Positions 18,277 through 26,950 of a DNA stretch of 64,000 nucleotides are shown in pieces (position 1 is the first letter of the stretch; each line of letters begins with the position of its first letter). A program made the translations under genes and the position numbers. Under the pieces are notes generated by a model. The model saw only the letters and a program-made list of their open reading frames with translations, did not search any database and was not told the DNA's origin. The stretch comes from Hymenobacter aerophilus DSM 13606 (GTDB lineage: Bacteria > Bacteroidota > Bacteroidia > Cytophagales > Hymenobacteraceae): the NCBI RefSeq assembly GCF_000382225.1, contig NZ_KB907803.1, forward strand, positions 156,050 to 220,049. Direction: 5' to 3'.

Positions 18277-19005
18277 CTACTGCTGCTTGAACATGCCTTC
18301 CAGCTCCTTCATCTGCTGCTGCACCTCGGGCGGCTGCTGCTTTTGCAGGTAGGGCATGGCGTACTGCAGCGCCAGTGAGAGCAGGAAGCACACGATAATG
18401 GGCGGCAGCATACTGCGGCTGCGGAAGGGCTCGGTGCCCACGTAGCGGGGCCAGAACCAGCGCACGTACACCAGAATGGCCGGTACATTAAACAGGAAGT
18501 AAGCCAGAATCGGCGACACGCCCTGCGACACCACCAGCACCGCCAGGTTGGTCATCAGCACCAGGTACACCAGCACGAAGACCACCAGCATCACCAGCGC
18601 CCGGAACCGTCGCAGCCGCACCAGGTTCATCCCCAGCAGCACCCCGCCCCCCAGCATTGTGGACATGGGCAGGATGGAAAACAGCGCAATGGTGCCGGGC
18701 GAGTATAGCGCCGGGCCGGTGGGAGCCGCCAACACCGGTGGCGCCTCGCCGCGGGCCACGCGGCGGGCCTGGGCCTGCTCGGCGGCTTCGGCGCGCACCT
18801 CGGCCTCGCGGCGCTCGGTTTGCTGCTGGCCCACGCGCAGCTCGGCGGCCAGCGCCTCGGCGTTGGGCTCGGGCAAGCCGCGCCGCTCCAGCTCCGTGAG
18901 GGCGGCCAGTACGGCTTCCTCGCGGTACTGGTAGCGCTGCTCCACGTACTCGCGCAGCTCGGCCACCGTTTTGCGGCTCATTTTCGCCGGGAAATCCTCT
19001 GCCAT
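18277..19005 (-). CDS. Multi-span membrane protein, unknown function
   Basis: 242 residues. Residues 1-90 are soluble, charged and helical (ELREYVEQRYQYREEAVLAA, then Gln/Glu/Arg-rich). They are followed by about five hydrophobic segments (IALFSILPMSTMLGGGVLLG, ALVMLVVFVLVYLVLMTNLA, LAYFLFNVPAILVYVRWFW, MLPPIIVCFLLSLALQYAM) and a Gln-rich tail (KQQPPEVQQQMKELEGMFKQ). The pattern recalls small Bacteroidota membrane proteins of unknown function. No family is named with confidence. Confidence 0.65.
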   Translation of the reverse strand: MAEDFPAKMSRKTVAELREYVEQRYQYREEAVLAALTELERRGLPEPNAEALAAELRVGQQQTERREAEVRAEAAEQAQARRVARGEAPPVLAAPTGPALYSPGTIALFSILPMSTMLGGGVLLGMNLVRLRRFRALVMLVVFVLVYLVLMTNLAVLVVSQGVSPILAYFLFNVPAILVYVRWFWPRYVGTEPFRSRSMLPPIIVCFLLSLALQYAMPYLQKQQPPEVQQQMKELEGMFKQQ

Positions 19006-19010
19006 TGTAT

Positions 19011-19122
19011 AGTGCTTAGTGCTTAGGGAATAGTGCCTTGCTGTTGGCGCCCGGTGTTTTGTTGGCAGTGCTCAGTGTCGCCTTTGTGCCTGCTGTTGAA
19101 CAGCTTATCAGCTAAGCACTAA
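19011..19122. repeat. Short inverted repeat flanking the intergenic space before kynU end
   Basis: TTAGTGCTTAG (19016-19026) is the exact complement of CTAAGCACTAA (19112-19122), with related TAGTGC units between. It belongs to the same loose style of outer-arm repeats as at 17490 and 41482. Confidence 0.5.
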
Positions 19123-19126
19123 CAAC

Positions 19127-20404
19127 TCATTTGGCCCACTCGGCCAGCACCTCGCCCACCCGGTACACATCTTCGAAGGTATTGTAGAGTGGGGTGGGGG
19201 CCAGGCGGATGACGTTGGGCTCGCGCCAGTCGCCGATAACGCCCACGGCCATCAGGTGCTCGAACAGCTCGCGGCCGCCCTGGTGCACCAGTACTGAGAG
19301 CTGGCAGCCGCGCTGGGCGGGGTCCTGGGGCGTGATGATTTCGAGCCGCTCTTTGGGCAGATTCAGCCGCCGGATAAAGAACTCCAGGTAGCCCGTCAGC
19401 AGCTCGCTTTTGCGGCGCAGTGCGGGCATGCCGCCGGCTTCGTCGTGGATTTTGAGCGCGGCCTCGTGCACCGCCAACGACAGAATGGTGCCGTTGGAAA
19501 GCTGCCAGCCGGCCGCGCCGCGCATGGGCTTAAAGCCCTTTTTCATCTGGAAGCGCTCCTGCTCGTCGTGGCCCCACCAGCCGGCCAGCCGCAGCAGCTC
19601 GGGCTGCTCGGCAAACCGCTCGTGCACATAGGCGCCGGCCACCCCGCCGGGCCCCGAGTTGAGGTATTTGTAAGAGCACCAGCAGGCGAAATCCACATCC
19701 CAGTCGTGCAGCTGCAGCTCCACGTTGCCGGCCGCGTGGGCCAGATCGAAGCCCACCATGGCCCCGGCGGCGTGGCCGGCGCGGGTAATTGCCTCCATAT
19801 CGAACACCTGGCCGGTGTAGTAGTTGATGCCGCCCATGATGATGGTGCAGAGCGAATCGCCCAGCTCCTCAATTTTGGCCACAATGTCCTCGGTGCGCAG
19901 CGTGTGCTCGCCGGGGCGCGGCTCCAGCTCCACAATGGCGTCGTCGGGCGCGAAGCCGCGCAGCTTCACCTGGGTTTCCAGCGCGTATTGGTCGGACGGA
20001 AACGCGCCGCCCTCCATCAGCACCTTGTAGCGCGTGGCGGTGGGCTGGTAGAAGCTGATGAGTAGCAAGTGCAGGTTGGTACTCAGGTTGTTCATCACTA
20101 CCACCTCGTGGGGCTTGGCGCCCACCACGCGGCCCGACGGCTCCTGCAGCCGCTCGTGGAACGGCATCCAGGGCGAATCGCCCTTGAAGTGGCCTTCCAC
20201 GGCCAGGTTCTGCCAGTTTTCGAACTGCACTTCGGCGGCGGCGCGGGCCGTGCGCGGTTGCAGGCCCAGCGAGTTGCCGCAGAAATACAGGCACTCGCCC
20301 TGCCCGTCGGGCGCGGGCGGAATCAGGAATTGCTGGCGGAAGTCGCGCAACGGGTCCTGGGCGTCGAGCTGGCGGGCGAAATCGAGGGTGGGTTCAAACG
20401 TCAT
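19127..20404 (-). CDS. kynU: Kynureninase
   Basis: 425 residues from the ATG at 20404. PLP enzyme of aminotransferase fold: SNGT-type motif QLSNGTILSL, NSLGLQPRTARAA near the start, and the PLP lysine at about 246 in CSYKYLNSGPGG. It cleaves 3-hydroxykynurenine to 3-hydroxyanthranilate and alanine. It lies between kmo and haaO on the same strand, although other genes separate it from kmo. A -7 box (TATCTTTG) lies five bases before this ATG, so an upstream TTG (20407) is unlikely as start and the mRNA may be leaderless. Confidence 0.95.
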   Translation of the reverse strand: MTFEPTLDFARQLDAQDPLRDFRQQFLIPPAPDGQGECLYFCGNSLGLQPRTARAAAEVQFENWQNLAVEGHFKGDSPWMPFHERLQEPSGRVVGAKPHEVVVMNNLSTNLHLLLISFYQPTATRYKVLMEGGAFPSDQYALETQVKLRGFAPDDAIVELEPRPGEHTLRTEDIVAKIEELGDSLCTIIMGGINYYTGQVFDMEAITRAGHAAGAMVGFDLAHAAGNVELQLHDWDVDFACWCSYKYLNSGPGGVAGAYVHERFAEQPELLRLAGWWGHDEQERFQMKKGFKPMRGAAGWQLSNGTILSLAVHEAALKIHDEAGGMPALRRKSELLTGYLEFFIRRLNLPKERLEIITPQDPAQRGCQLSVLVHQGGRELFEHLMAVGVIGDWREPNVIRLAPTPLYNTFEDVYRVGEVLAEWAK

Positions 20405-20409
20405 CAAGG

Positions 20410-20417
20410 CAAAGATA
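20410..20417 (-). promoter_or_regulatory. -7 promoter box (TATCTTTG) abutting the kynU start
   Basis: Exact TAnnTTTG on the complement, five bases before the kynU ATG. The upstream 35 bases are very G/C-rich with no -33 TTG. Confidence 0.6.
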
Positions 20418-20490
20418 CCACCCTTCCGCCCGCCCGCCTAGTCGCCCGCCCGCAGGATTTTGGCCACTTACCGGGGTTGAGGCCTTTGCC

Positions 20491-21012
20491 TTACAGCACC
20501 GGCGCCTCCATATAGGTGCCGCACACGGCGCAGGTGCGCTTCTCGTCGGAGGCCCAGAAGCGGTCCATAATGGGCGGCAGCTGGGCCACGATGTCCGTTA
20601 TTTCGGCGTACTCCTCGTACAGCTGGTGGCCGCAATTTTCGCAGTACCACTGGAAGCCATCCAGCTCGCCGGCCGTGCGGTAGCGCTCCAGCACCAGGCC
20701 TACCGAGCCGGCCGGCCGCCGGGGCGAGTGGGGCACGCCGCCGGGCAGCAGAAACATGCTGCCGGCCTTTATTTCGATGTCCACCGGCTGGCCGTCTTCA
20801 ATAATCTTCACCACGATGTCGCCTTCGAGCTGCAGAAACAGCTCCTCGCCTTCGTCCACGTGGTAGTCTTTGCGGGCGTTGGGGCCGCCCACCACCATCA
20901 CAATGAAATCCTTGTTGTCCTTGAACACCTGCTGGTTGCCCACGGGCGGGCGCAGCAGGTGGCGGTGGTCATCAATCCACTGCTGAAAATTAAAGGGCCG
21001 GGCGACGGGCAT
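20491..21012 (-). CDS. haaO: 3-hydroxyanthranilate 3,4-dioxygenase
   Basis: 173 residues, the usual bacterial length. Cupin with the known catalytic set in register: Arg47, His51, Glu57 and His95 (GPNARKDYHVDEGEELFLQ, LPGGVPHSPRRP). The C-terminal rubredoxin-like iron site has Cys124, Cys127, Cys161 and Cys164 (YCENCG, CAVCG). It opens the ring of 3-hydroxyanthranilate; the product closes to quinolinate for NAD synthesis. It lies directly upstream of kynU on the same strand, with an 86-base gap that carries the kynU -7 box. Confidence 0.96.
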   Translation of the reverse strand: MPVARPFNFQQWIDDHRHLLRPPVGNQQVFKDNKDFIVMVVGGPNARKDYHVDEGEELFLQLEGDIVVKIIEDGQPVDIEIKAGSMFLLPGGVPHSPRRPAGSVGLVLERYRTAGELDGFQWYCENCGHQLYEEYAEITDIVAQLPPIMDRFWASDEKRTCAVCGTYMEAPVL

Positions 21013-21161
21013 ACGGTGAAATAGTGAGATGGTGAAGTGTGAGTTGGTATGCAGGAGGACTGCCAGCGTAAATAACGGGATTCCGGCTGGCTGGGCTGCC
21101 CGGAACTCGTGCTTCGATTACTAAGCGAGATAAAAACGACCGTGCTTTTAGCTGCCCCCGC

Positions 21162-21169
21162 TATCTTTG
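21162..21169 (+). promoter_or_regulatory. -7 promoter box (TATCTTTG)
   Basis: Exact TAnnTTTG, 27 bases before the TTG start of the glycosyltransferase at 21197. Confidence 0.55.
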
Positions 21170-21196
21170 GCTGATTAGCCACCTGCCCGCCCTGCT

Positions 21197-21922
21197 TTGG
21201 TCCAGTTCCGTACGCTTTCTATCGTTATTCCGGTTTATAACGAGGCCCGCACCATTCACCAGATTCTGGATTTGCTCCGGGGCCTGCAGCTGGTCAACGA
21301 CATTGCCAAAGAAGTAATTCTGGTTGATGATTGCTCCTCGGACCAGTCGATAGCCACGATTGAAGCCTACGCGGCCAGCTACCCCGAAATGGGGTTGCGG
21401 CTGCTGCGTCATGATGTAAACAAAGGCAAAGGTGCGGCGCTGCACACCGGCATCCGTGAGGCTACCGGCGACTACGTTATCATTCAGGATGCCGACCTGG
21501 AATACGACCCCGAGGAATACAACCTGCTCATCAAGCCCGTGCTCAAGGGCTTTGCCGATGTGGTGTACGGCTCGCGTTTCATGGGCGGCAACCCGCATCG
21601 CATCCTGTTCTTCTGGCACAGCATCGGCAACGCCGTGCTCACGTTCCTCTCTAACGCCTGCACCGACCTGAACCTGACGGACATGGAAACGTGCTACAAG
21701 CTGTTCCGGCGCGAAATCGTGCAGGGCCTGAAGCTGGAGGAGCAGCGCTTCGGCTTCGAGCCCGAAGTGACAGCCAAAATTGCCCGCGTGCCCAACATCC
21801 GCATCTACGAGGTGGGCATCAGCTACTATGGCCGCACCTACGCCGAGGGCAAGAAAATCGGGTGGCGCGACGGGTTCCGGGCCATCTACTGCATTCTTAA
21901 GTACGGTTTGCTGGGCGCCTAG
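21197..21922 (+). CDS. GT2 glycosyltransferase, polyprenyl-phosphate mannose/glucose synthase type
   Basis: 241 residues. GT-A fold: [33 protein letters not shown], and DxD region [13 protein letters not shown], then YGSRFMGG and a C-terminal [20 protein letters not shown]. This is the DPM1-like pattern (dolichyl- or undecaprenyl-phosphate sugar synthase). There is no C-terminal membrane segment. The start is TTG at 21197; no in-frame ATG lies upstream, and the conserved strand begins eight residues later. It opens a glycosylation island and would load a lipid carrier for the GT-C type enzyme at 26951. Confidence 0.85.
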   Translation: MVQFRTLSIVIPVYNEARTIHQILDLLRGLQLVNDIAKEVILVDDCSSDQSIATIEAYAASYPEMGLRLLRHDVNKGKGAALHTGIREATGDYVIIQDADLEYDPEEYNLLIKPVLKGFADVVYGSRFMGGNPHRILFFWHSIGNAVLTFLSNACTDLNLTDMETCYKLFRREIVQGLKLEEQRFGFEPEVTAKIARVPNIRIYEVGISYYGRTYAEGKKIGWRDGFRAIYCILKYGLLGA

Positions 21923-22004
21923 CGACTAGTCAGCCTACTTGTAAAAACCATATTTATAATCCGCCGCCACAGGCCAGGTGGATTATGTTGTTGCTTGCCA
22001 TAAT

Positions 22005-23840
22005 ATGCTACTGTCTAAACGCTATACCACGCGCATTCCCCTGTATCTGGCTATTGCCACCATGCTCGTGTTGCTCGTGCTTGCCTGGCACTTTTATGTG
22101 GAGCGAGTCGCTTATTACGACCTGGCTTACCATCTGTTTATTTATCTTGAATCCAAGAGCTTATTTATTCAGAATCGGCGCTTTGTAGCAATTGTCACGC
22201 AACTACCCACGCTGCTGGCTATAAAGGGGGGGCTGCCGCTGGACGCGGTTATGCGGCTGTATTCAGTGGTATTTGTTTTGTATTATTTTGGCATACTATT
22301 AATCTGTGCTTATTGGCTGCGGAATGAGCAAGTGGCCTTGGTGGTGGCCTTGGCCTTCGTGCTGCTATCGGCACGGGCATTCTATTGGGCGCAATCAGAG
22401 ATGCCCCAGGGCCTGGTAATCCTGCTGCTGTTCTACGCCGGTATCTCCCGACAAGCCCCTTTACAGCGCCGGTTTAGCACCCTGGCGCTGGCCGCGCTGG
22501 TGCCCGTATTCATCTTCGCCCACCCGCTGCTGCTGTTGGCTTTCCTCTTTTTGTGGGCTTACGACTGGCTGCTGAACCGGCGCTTCGGCGATTGGGCTTA
22601 CTATGGCATGTTGTTCTGGGGGCTGGCCATGTACGCGTTGCGCAGTAAGCTGATTCCGCCGGGTTCGTACGAAGAAAACCAGATGACCTTCGTGCCCAAC
22701 CTGATCCGGTATTTCCCTACCTACCTGTCCCTACCCACTTTTGAGCGGTTCTGGCAGCTATGTCTACGTGACTACTTTACCCTGCCCTTGTTTTTGGGGG
22801 TGCTCACCGTATTTTATCTCAGGCAGCGCAACTGGTTGTCTACTTTGCGTTTAGCTTTGGTGTGGGTGTCGGCCGCCGGGTACATATTCATTGTCTGCGT
22901 GTCGTATCCCGAATACGTAGAGCCCACTTACCTCGACAACCTTTGCCTGCCGATAGCCCTGTTTGTGGCGGTGCCACTGGCGCTGGAAGTGTTACCGGCG
23001 CTGGAGCGAGCCTGGCCCCGCCGGGGAGGTATGGTGGTAGCCGGGCTCCTGGCCGTGCTGCTAGTGGGTCGGGTTGGTATATTGTGGTACCGTCACATTC
23101 CGTATACGGCCTATCAGCAATGGGTTAAGCAGTTGCTAACCTATACCCGCCAGTTTCCGGAGCGCAAGTTCCTCATGTACCCCGACAACATCGACCCTTA
23201 CAAGCTACGGGCGGGCTGGCCGTGGTGGGCCATGGCCAGCGAAACCACGCTAATCAGTGCCCGCCACAGTCCCGATTCGGCGCAGACTGTTCATGTGGGC
23301 TGGAACATCGATGAGCTAGCCCAGGTGGGCTCCAAGCCCGGCGTACTGTTCGGCCCTTTCCAGACCCTGGCAACCACCGATATGCCAGCGGCCTACGTCC
23401 GTTTCCCCGCCACTACGGTATACCGCGTCCTTAACACGGCGCCGCCGCTCGACACAGCGGCGCTGCGCCCTTACATCGAGGCGCGCCAGCAGGTCCGGCT
23501 TCAATTGCTCGATTCGTTGCCCGCAACCTGGCGTACGGGCCGGCAGTACAGCGTGCGGGTGCGCATCAGCGTGCCCCTCGCGGCCCGGCCGCTGCATTCG
23601 AGCACGCGCCTGCCCCACCCCACGCAACTCCGGACGGCCTTCCTTAAACTGCACGATTGGCCTACCGACGTTGCCCCGGTAAGTACGCCGCTGGAGGTAG
23701 ATGTATGGGAACCCTGGAACCAAACGCTCATGGTGGCCACTCCCCAGATTCCGGGCCGCTATACGTTCGAAGTCCGGTTGGTAAGCCGAGATTACCGCGA
23801 CTGGCCCGTACAACTGCGAATGCCAATTGAAGTCCGGTAG
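22005..23840 (+). CDS. Large multi-span membrane protein with C-terminal extracytoplasmic domain
   Basis: 611 residues from ATG 22005. About ten hydrophobic segments fill the first 370 residues (e.g. LYLAIATMLVLLVLAWHFYV, LVVALAFVLLSARAFYW, FSTLALAALVPVFIFAHPLL). A soluble C-terminal part of about 240 residues ends in a beta-rich, Ig-like pattern (GRYTFEVRLVSRDYRDWPVQ). Segment layout is like GT-C glycosyltransferases or their partners, but the usual DxD/ExE motif after the first span is not clear. Its place among glycosyltransferases supports a glycan role. Codon use is less GC-biased than the flanks. Confidence 0.7.
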   Translation: MLLSKRYTTRIPLYLAIATMLVLLVLAWHFYVERVAYYDLAYHLFIYLESKSLFIQNRRFVAIVTQLPTLLAIKGGLPLDAVMRLYSVVFVLYYFGILLICAYWLRNEQVALVVALAFVLLSARAFYWAQSEMPQGLVILLLFYAGISRQAPLQRRFSTLALAALVPVFIFAHPLLLLAFLFLWAYDWLLNRRFGDWAYYGMLFWGLAMYALRSKLIPPGSYEENQMTFVPNLIRYFPTYLSLPTFERFWQLCLRDYFTLPLFLGVLTVFYLRQRNWLSTLRLALVWVSAAGYIFIVCVSYPEYVEPTYLDNLCLPIALFVAVPLALEVLPALERAWPRRGGMVVAGLLAVLLVGRVGILWYRHIPYTAYQQWVKQLLTYTRQFPERKFLMYPDNIDPYKLRAGWPWWAMASETTLISARHSPDSAQTVHVGWNIDELAQVGSKPGVLFGPFQTLATTDMPAAYVRFPATTVYRVLNTAPPLDTAALRPYIEARQQVRLQLLDSLPATWRTGRQYSVRVRISVPLAARPLHSSTRLPHPTQLRTAFLKLHDWPTDVAPVSTPLEVDVWEPWNQTLMVATPQIPGRYTFEVRLVSRDYRDWPVQLRMPIEVR

Positions 23841-23854
23841 CGGGCGCTGGGCGC

Positions 23855-24409
23855 TTACTTGGCCAGCCGGATGGTTACATCGTCCATAAAAGCCGAACCC
23901 GAGCCCTCACTCCGCCACAGATAGACCACCAGGCGGTTATCGGGCCGGGCGGCCTCGGGCAGAGTGATGGTATGCTCTATGTAGCGCCACTTACCATACT
24001 CGCGCACCTTGTCCGGCACGTCCACGGCTTCCCAAAGCAGGCCGTCGGTATTCGCGGTCGGCTGCTTGATTTCAACTACAAACTTGGGCGCCGACTGGCT
24101 GCTGGTAAGCAATACCCAGGCCCCCACGGTTAGCCGGCCGGGCCAGTCGGGAGCCAGCCTGCTAAGAGCATTGCTGTACCCCAGGCTGTACTCGTTGTTG
24201 GGCCCTACCATGGTGCTGAATTTCCCCGAGTGAGCCTGTTCGCGAGAAAGGGCAGCGGGCGTGGGGGTTGCCGGCAGCCAGCCATCCAGATTCTCAAAAT
24301 CGGTGGAGGCCAGCACCTCGGAAGCCGGCGGTACGGGCGGATTGGAGGAGCAAGCCGTGAATAATCCTACGGACAGGAACAGCTGGCTGAGCAAGGAATA
24401 TTTCAGCAT
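23855..24409 (-). CDS. Lipoprotein with carbohydrate-binding-module-like fold (paralogue of 26162-26689)
   Basis: 184 residues. Lipobox FTACS with cysteine at 20. The mature part begins STDFENLDGW and has AHSGKFSTMVGPNNEYSLGY, WVLLTSSQ, YGKWRYIEHTITLP and AFMDDVTIRL. This jelly-roll pattern is shared by many CBM-type modules. The protein at 26162 shares the same landmarks (DSLVGW, AHSGEYSLGVDQNHEFSPGY, AWVYATD, YGKWVKLEEEI, AYVDDIELT), so they are paralogues. Both are on the minus strand within the glycosylation island. Ligand unknown. Confidence 0.75.
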   Translation of the reverse strand: MLKYSLLSQLFLSVGLFTACSSNPPVPPASEVLASTDFENLDGWLPATPTPAALSREQAHSGKFSTMVGPNNEYSLGYSNALSRLAPDWPGRLTVGAWVLLTSSQSAPKFVVEIKQPTANTDGLLWEAVDVPDKVREYGKWRYIEHTITLPEAARPDNRLVVYLWRSEGSGSAFMDDVTIRLAK

Positions 24410-24528
24410 ACAAATGAGTTAGTTAGCAAGCAAAATGGAGGGATTGAACAGGTAGCCGCTACCAGGGTCCGGGAAAGCCTGGGCAATGGCCCACCAATCT
24501 CTCAGCGCACTACCCGACGAACTAGGAT

Positions 24529-25995
24529 TCAGCGTTTCTGATAGAAGACGGGCTTGGAAGTCACACCCCAGTACTGGAGCATTTTACCTTGTAGTTCGGC
24601 TTGGTGATAATCGTAGAAAGGCTCCCAGCCCAGTACCGGACAGCTAGGCGACACGTACACTACCGGCTCGGTCGACTCGGCCAGCTGTTCCAGCGCCCAC
24701 CGCTCGCAGGCATTGTTGCGAATCATGGGTCCCGGCCAATCTGCCTGCACAAATAAAAAGCTAAACCAGGCAATGCCCACCGCGTAGCCCACGCGCAGCC
24801 CTAAGCGCAACTCCCGCAACAGGAAGCCGGTAGATAATCCGTACGCGAACAGCAGCCCCAGCAGAATGGGCAGAATGGAGTCGCCGCGCACCAGAAAGGG
24901 CCGGTAGGGGCGGTAGCCGCCCAGGGGCAGCAGCAGCAGAAACAGCCCGCCAAACAGCGCTACCCACCCCAACGCGTGCAACACTTTGGTCCGGGTTCTG
25001 GAGGCCGGTGTTACAAACAGGACCAGCGAACAGTTGAGCAGCAACAACCACAGCAGCCATGGCAGGCCTTGCTGCAAGTCGAGCTCCTTCTCGATACCCT
25101 GCGGCAGGAGTTTGTACAACTCTTTCAGCGTGTGGGTATGCGTATTTTCGGAATTAAACTGCCCAATGTACAGAGAGTAAAGCACCAGCAGCCCCAAAAT
25201 TACCAGCAGGCTCAGAGCCTGCCCCGACAGCCACTCGGGGCCGGTGAGCATAGCCCATTGAAAAGTACGGGACGCTTGCAGCCACCGGCGGCTCACGTGC
25301 CAGGCCCAGTGCAGGCCGATACAGAACAGAATCACCGCGACCGCCGCCAGACAGATGGGACTGTTAAACGCTACGACGGGCATTAGTAGCAGCAACAAGG
25401 CCACCTGCCAGGCGGGCAGGCGCATAGGCCGCTGCTGGCAGGCGGCCCGGTAGAAAGGCCAGAAAAGCAGCAGCACCCACACCAAAGGAAAAGCGTAGAA
25501 AAAAGTGTACGTAATGGCCCAGTTGGTAATGCCCATCTGCTCCGAAAAGCCAGCGGTTTGAAACAACGGAAACAGGAGTGCCATCGCCAGCCACCAGGTC
25601 GGGCTGTTTCGCTCCTTATCACCAACTCCCAGCTTTATGTAGGCCACCAGCGCCCCCAGTAGCAACAGCTGGGTGAGAGTGGTGAATAGCGCACTAGCAG
25701 CGTACAGACTACTGATGGACGAAACGCCTACGGCCTGCAACAGCCGCGGCATCTGTTTCCAGTACAACGTTAAGCTGGCGTGGGCAAAAAACCGGTTGGT
25801 ACCCGCGTAAGACGCCTGCTGAAACAGGGCTGAGAAGCCAAATGGGTCGTGCATCACCTGGCTGTACCACGGAGCTGGAAAAATGGTGGGTACCAGGTCG
25901 CCATCAAGCGGAAAATGGTAGTTCTGCCAATAAGTTGCGAGGGAATCTACCAGTACTAGCAGCACTACCAATCCCGCCCAATAGCGCTTATTCAT
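24529..25995 (-). CDS. Multi-span membrane protein, unknown function
   Basis: 488 residues. N-terminal span MNKRYWAGLVVLLVLVDSLA, an acidic/aromatic loop (LDGDLVPTIFPAPWYSQVMH), then about ten further hydrophobic segments. The C-terminus (VYVSPSCPVLGWEPFYDYHQ) is polar. The loop after the first span resembles the extracytoplasmic loop of GT-C enzymes, and PLDGD could be the acidic motif. I cannot confirm this. It lies between the two paralogous lipoprotein genes on the same strand, so it probably works with them. Confidence 0.65.
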   Translation of the reverse strand: MNKRYWAGLVVLLVLVDSLATYWQNYHFPLDGDLVPTIFPAPWYSQVMHDPFGFSALFQQASYAGTNRFFAHASLTLYWKQMPRLLQAVGVSSISSLYAASALFTTLTQLLLLGALVAYIKLGVGDKERNSPTWWLAMALLFPLFQTAGFSEQMGITNWAITYTFFYAFPLVWVLLLFWPFYRAACQQRPMRLPAWQVALLLLLMPVVAFNSPICLAAVAVILFCIGLHWAWHVSRRWLQASRTFQWAMLTGPEWLSGQALSLLVILGLLVLYSLYIGQFNSENTHTHTLKELYKLLPQGIEKELDLQQGLPWLLWLLLLNCSLVLFVTPASRTRTKVLHALGWVALFGGLFLLLLPLGGYRPYRPFLVRGDSILPILLGLLFAYGLSTGFLLRELRLGLRVGYAVGIAWFSFLFVQADWPGPMIRNNACERWALEQLAESTEPVVYVSPSCPVLGWEPFYDYHQAELQGKMLQYWGVTSKPVFYQKR

Positions 25996-26161
25996 TAGCG
26001 GAAAACGGTGTTCTTAAACAGTGAGCCGCAGGTTTCGTGTGGTTGTCTGAAGCTTGGTAACCAGATAATTGACACACTTAAACAAAAGCTGCTACACCAG
26101 GCACAGTTAAGCAGCAGGCATCGTCATGCGGCAACTGCCAGCAATGGTGTCTTGCCGGACC

Positions 26162-26689
26162 TTAATCCGTTAGGGCAGTTAGCTCAATATCGTCCACATA
26201 AGCGGGGGTGGTAGCCTCGGCCCGCGATACGTACATGAAGATCTGCGAAGAATAGGTGGCCTCTTTGGGAAACTCAATTTCCTCCTCCAGCTTCACCCAT
26301 TTGCCGTAACCGCCAACCTCTGTCAGCCGGAACTGCTTGCGGAACTGCTCCTGTCCCTCAACGGCATCTTTGAGCACAAATTCCAACTTGCCGCCCGATT
26401 GCGCATCGGTGGCGTACACCCAGGCACTCAGCTTTACCCCGCGCGGCCTAGTGCTGAGTACATTGCCCAGCATGGCCGTGTAGCCTGGGCTGAATTCGTG
26501 GTTTTGGTCAACGCCCAAGCTGTATTCTCCCGAATGAGCTTTTGCTTTGCTGAATGTATTAGGTCCGGCTACCCATCCTACCAGGCTATCAATATCGGAA
26601 CGCATCAATACTTTGGCGTCAGTAGCAGCATCCTGCTTTTGGCACGCGACGAGTCCGGTTAGCGTCAGCAAGAGGAAAGTACGTTTCAT
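26162..26689 (-). CDS. Lipoprotein with carbohydrate-binding-module-like fold (paralogue of 23855-24409)
   Basis: 175 residues from the ATG at 26689. Lipoprotein signal MKRTFLLLTLTGLVAC with lipobox LVAC. The mature domain shares its order of landmarks with the lipoprotein at 23855. The longer upstream extension carries no signal and is rejected. It is divergent from the ArnT-like gene and separated from the 24529 membrane gene by 166 bases. Family members bind glycans; here it may receive, hold or check the product of the adjacent membrane enzyme. This is inference. Confidence 0.75.
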   Translation of the reverse strand: MKRTFLLLTLTGLVACQKQDAATDAKVLMRSDIDSLVGWVAGPNTFSKAKAHSGEYSLGVDQNHEFSPGYTAMLGNVLSTRPRGVKLSAWVYATDAQSGGKLEFVLKDAVEGQEQFRKQFRLTEVGGYGKWVKLEEEIEFPKEATYSSQIFMYVSRAEATTPAYVDDIELTALTD

Positions 26690-26869
26690 AAAATGGCTTA
26701 CAAAGAGGAGAGGGCTGGTTCGACGTGAAGCCATCTGCCGGTAAAAATAGCAGATGCCCCACCATTTTTGCGAAGAATGGAGCTGATTTTCAATTTCACC
26801 TGTGGCAAGCAGGTAGCAACGCCCTTGGTTGCTAAGTGGTAGCCCGGTTTTCACCCGGTCGTAACCACT

Positions 26870-26877
26870 TATATTCG
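26870..26877 (+). promoter_or_regulatory. Putative -7 box (TATATTCG)
   Basis: TAnnTTCG variant, 73 bases before the ArnT-like gene start at 26951. Confidence 0.35.
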
Positions 26878-26950
26878 TCCGATTTTATAGCCATCCACTT
26901 TCCTGATACCAGTCTGCCCGCACCACTTTTCTGCTGGCTGTTTGTCATTT

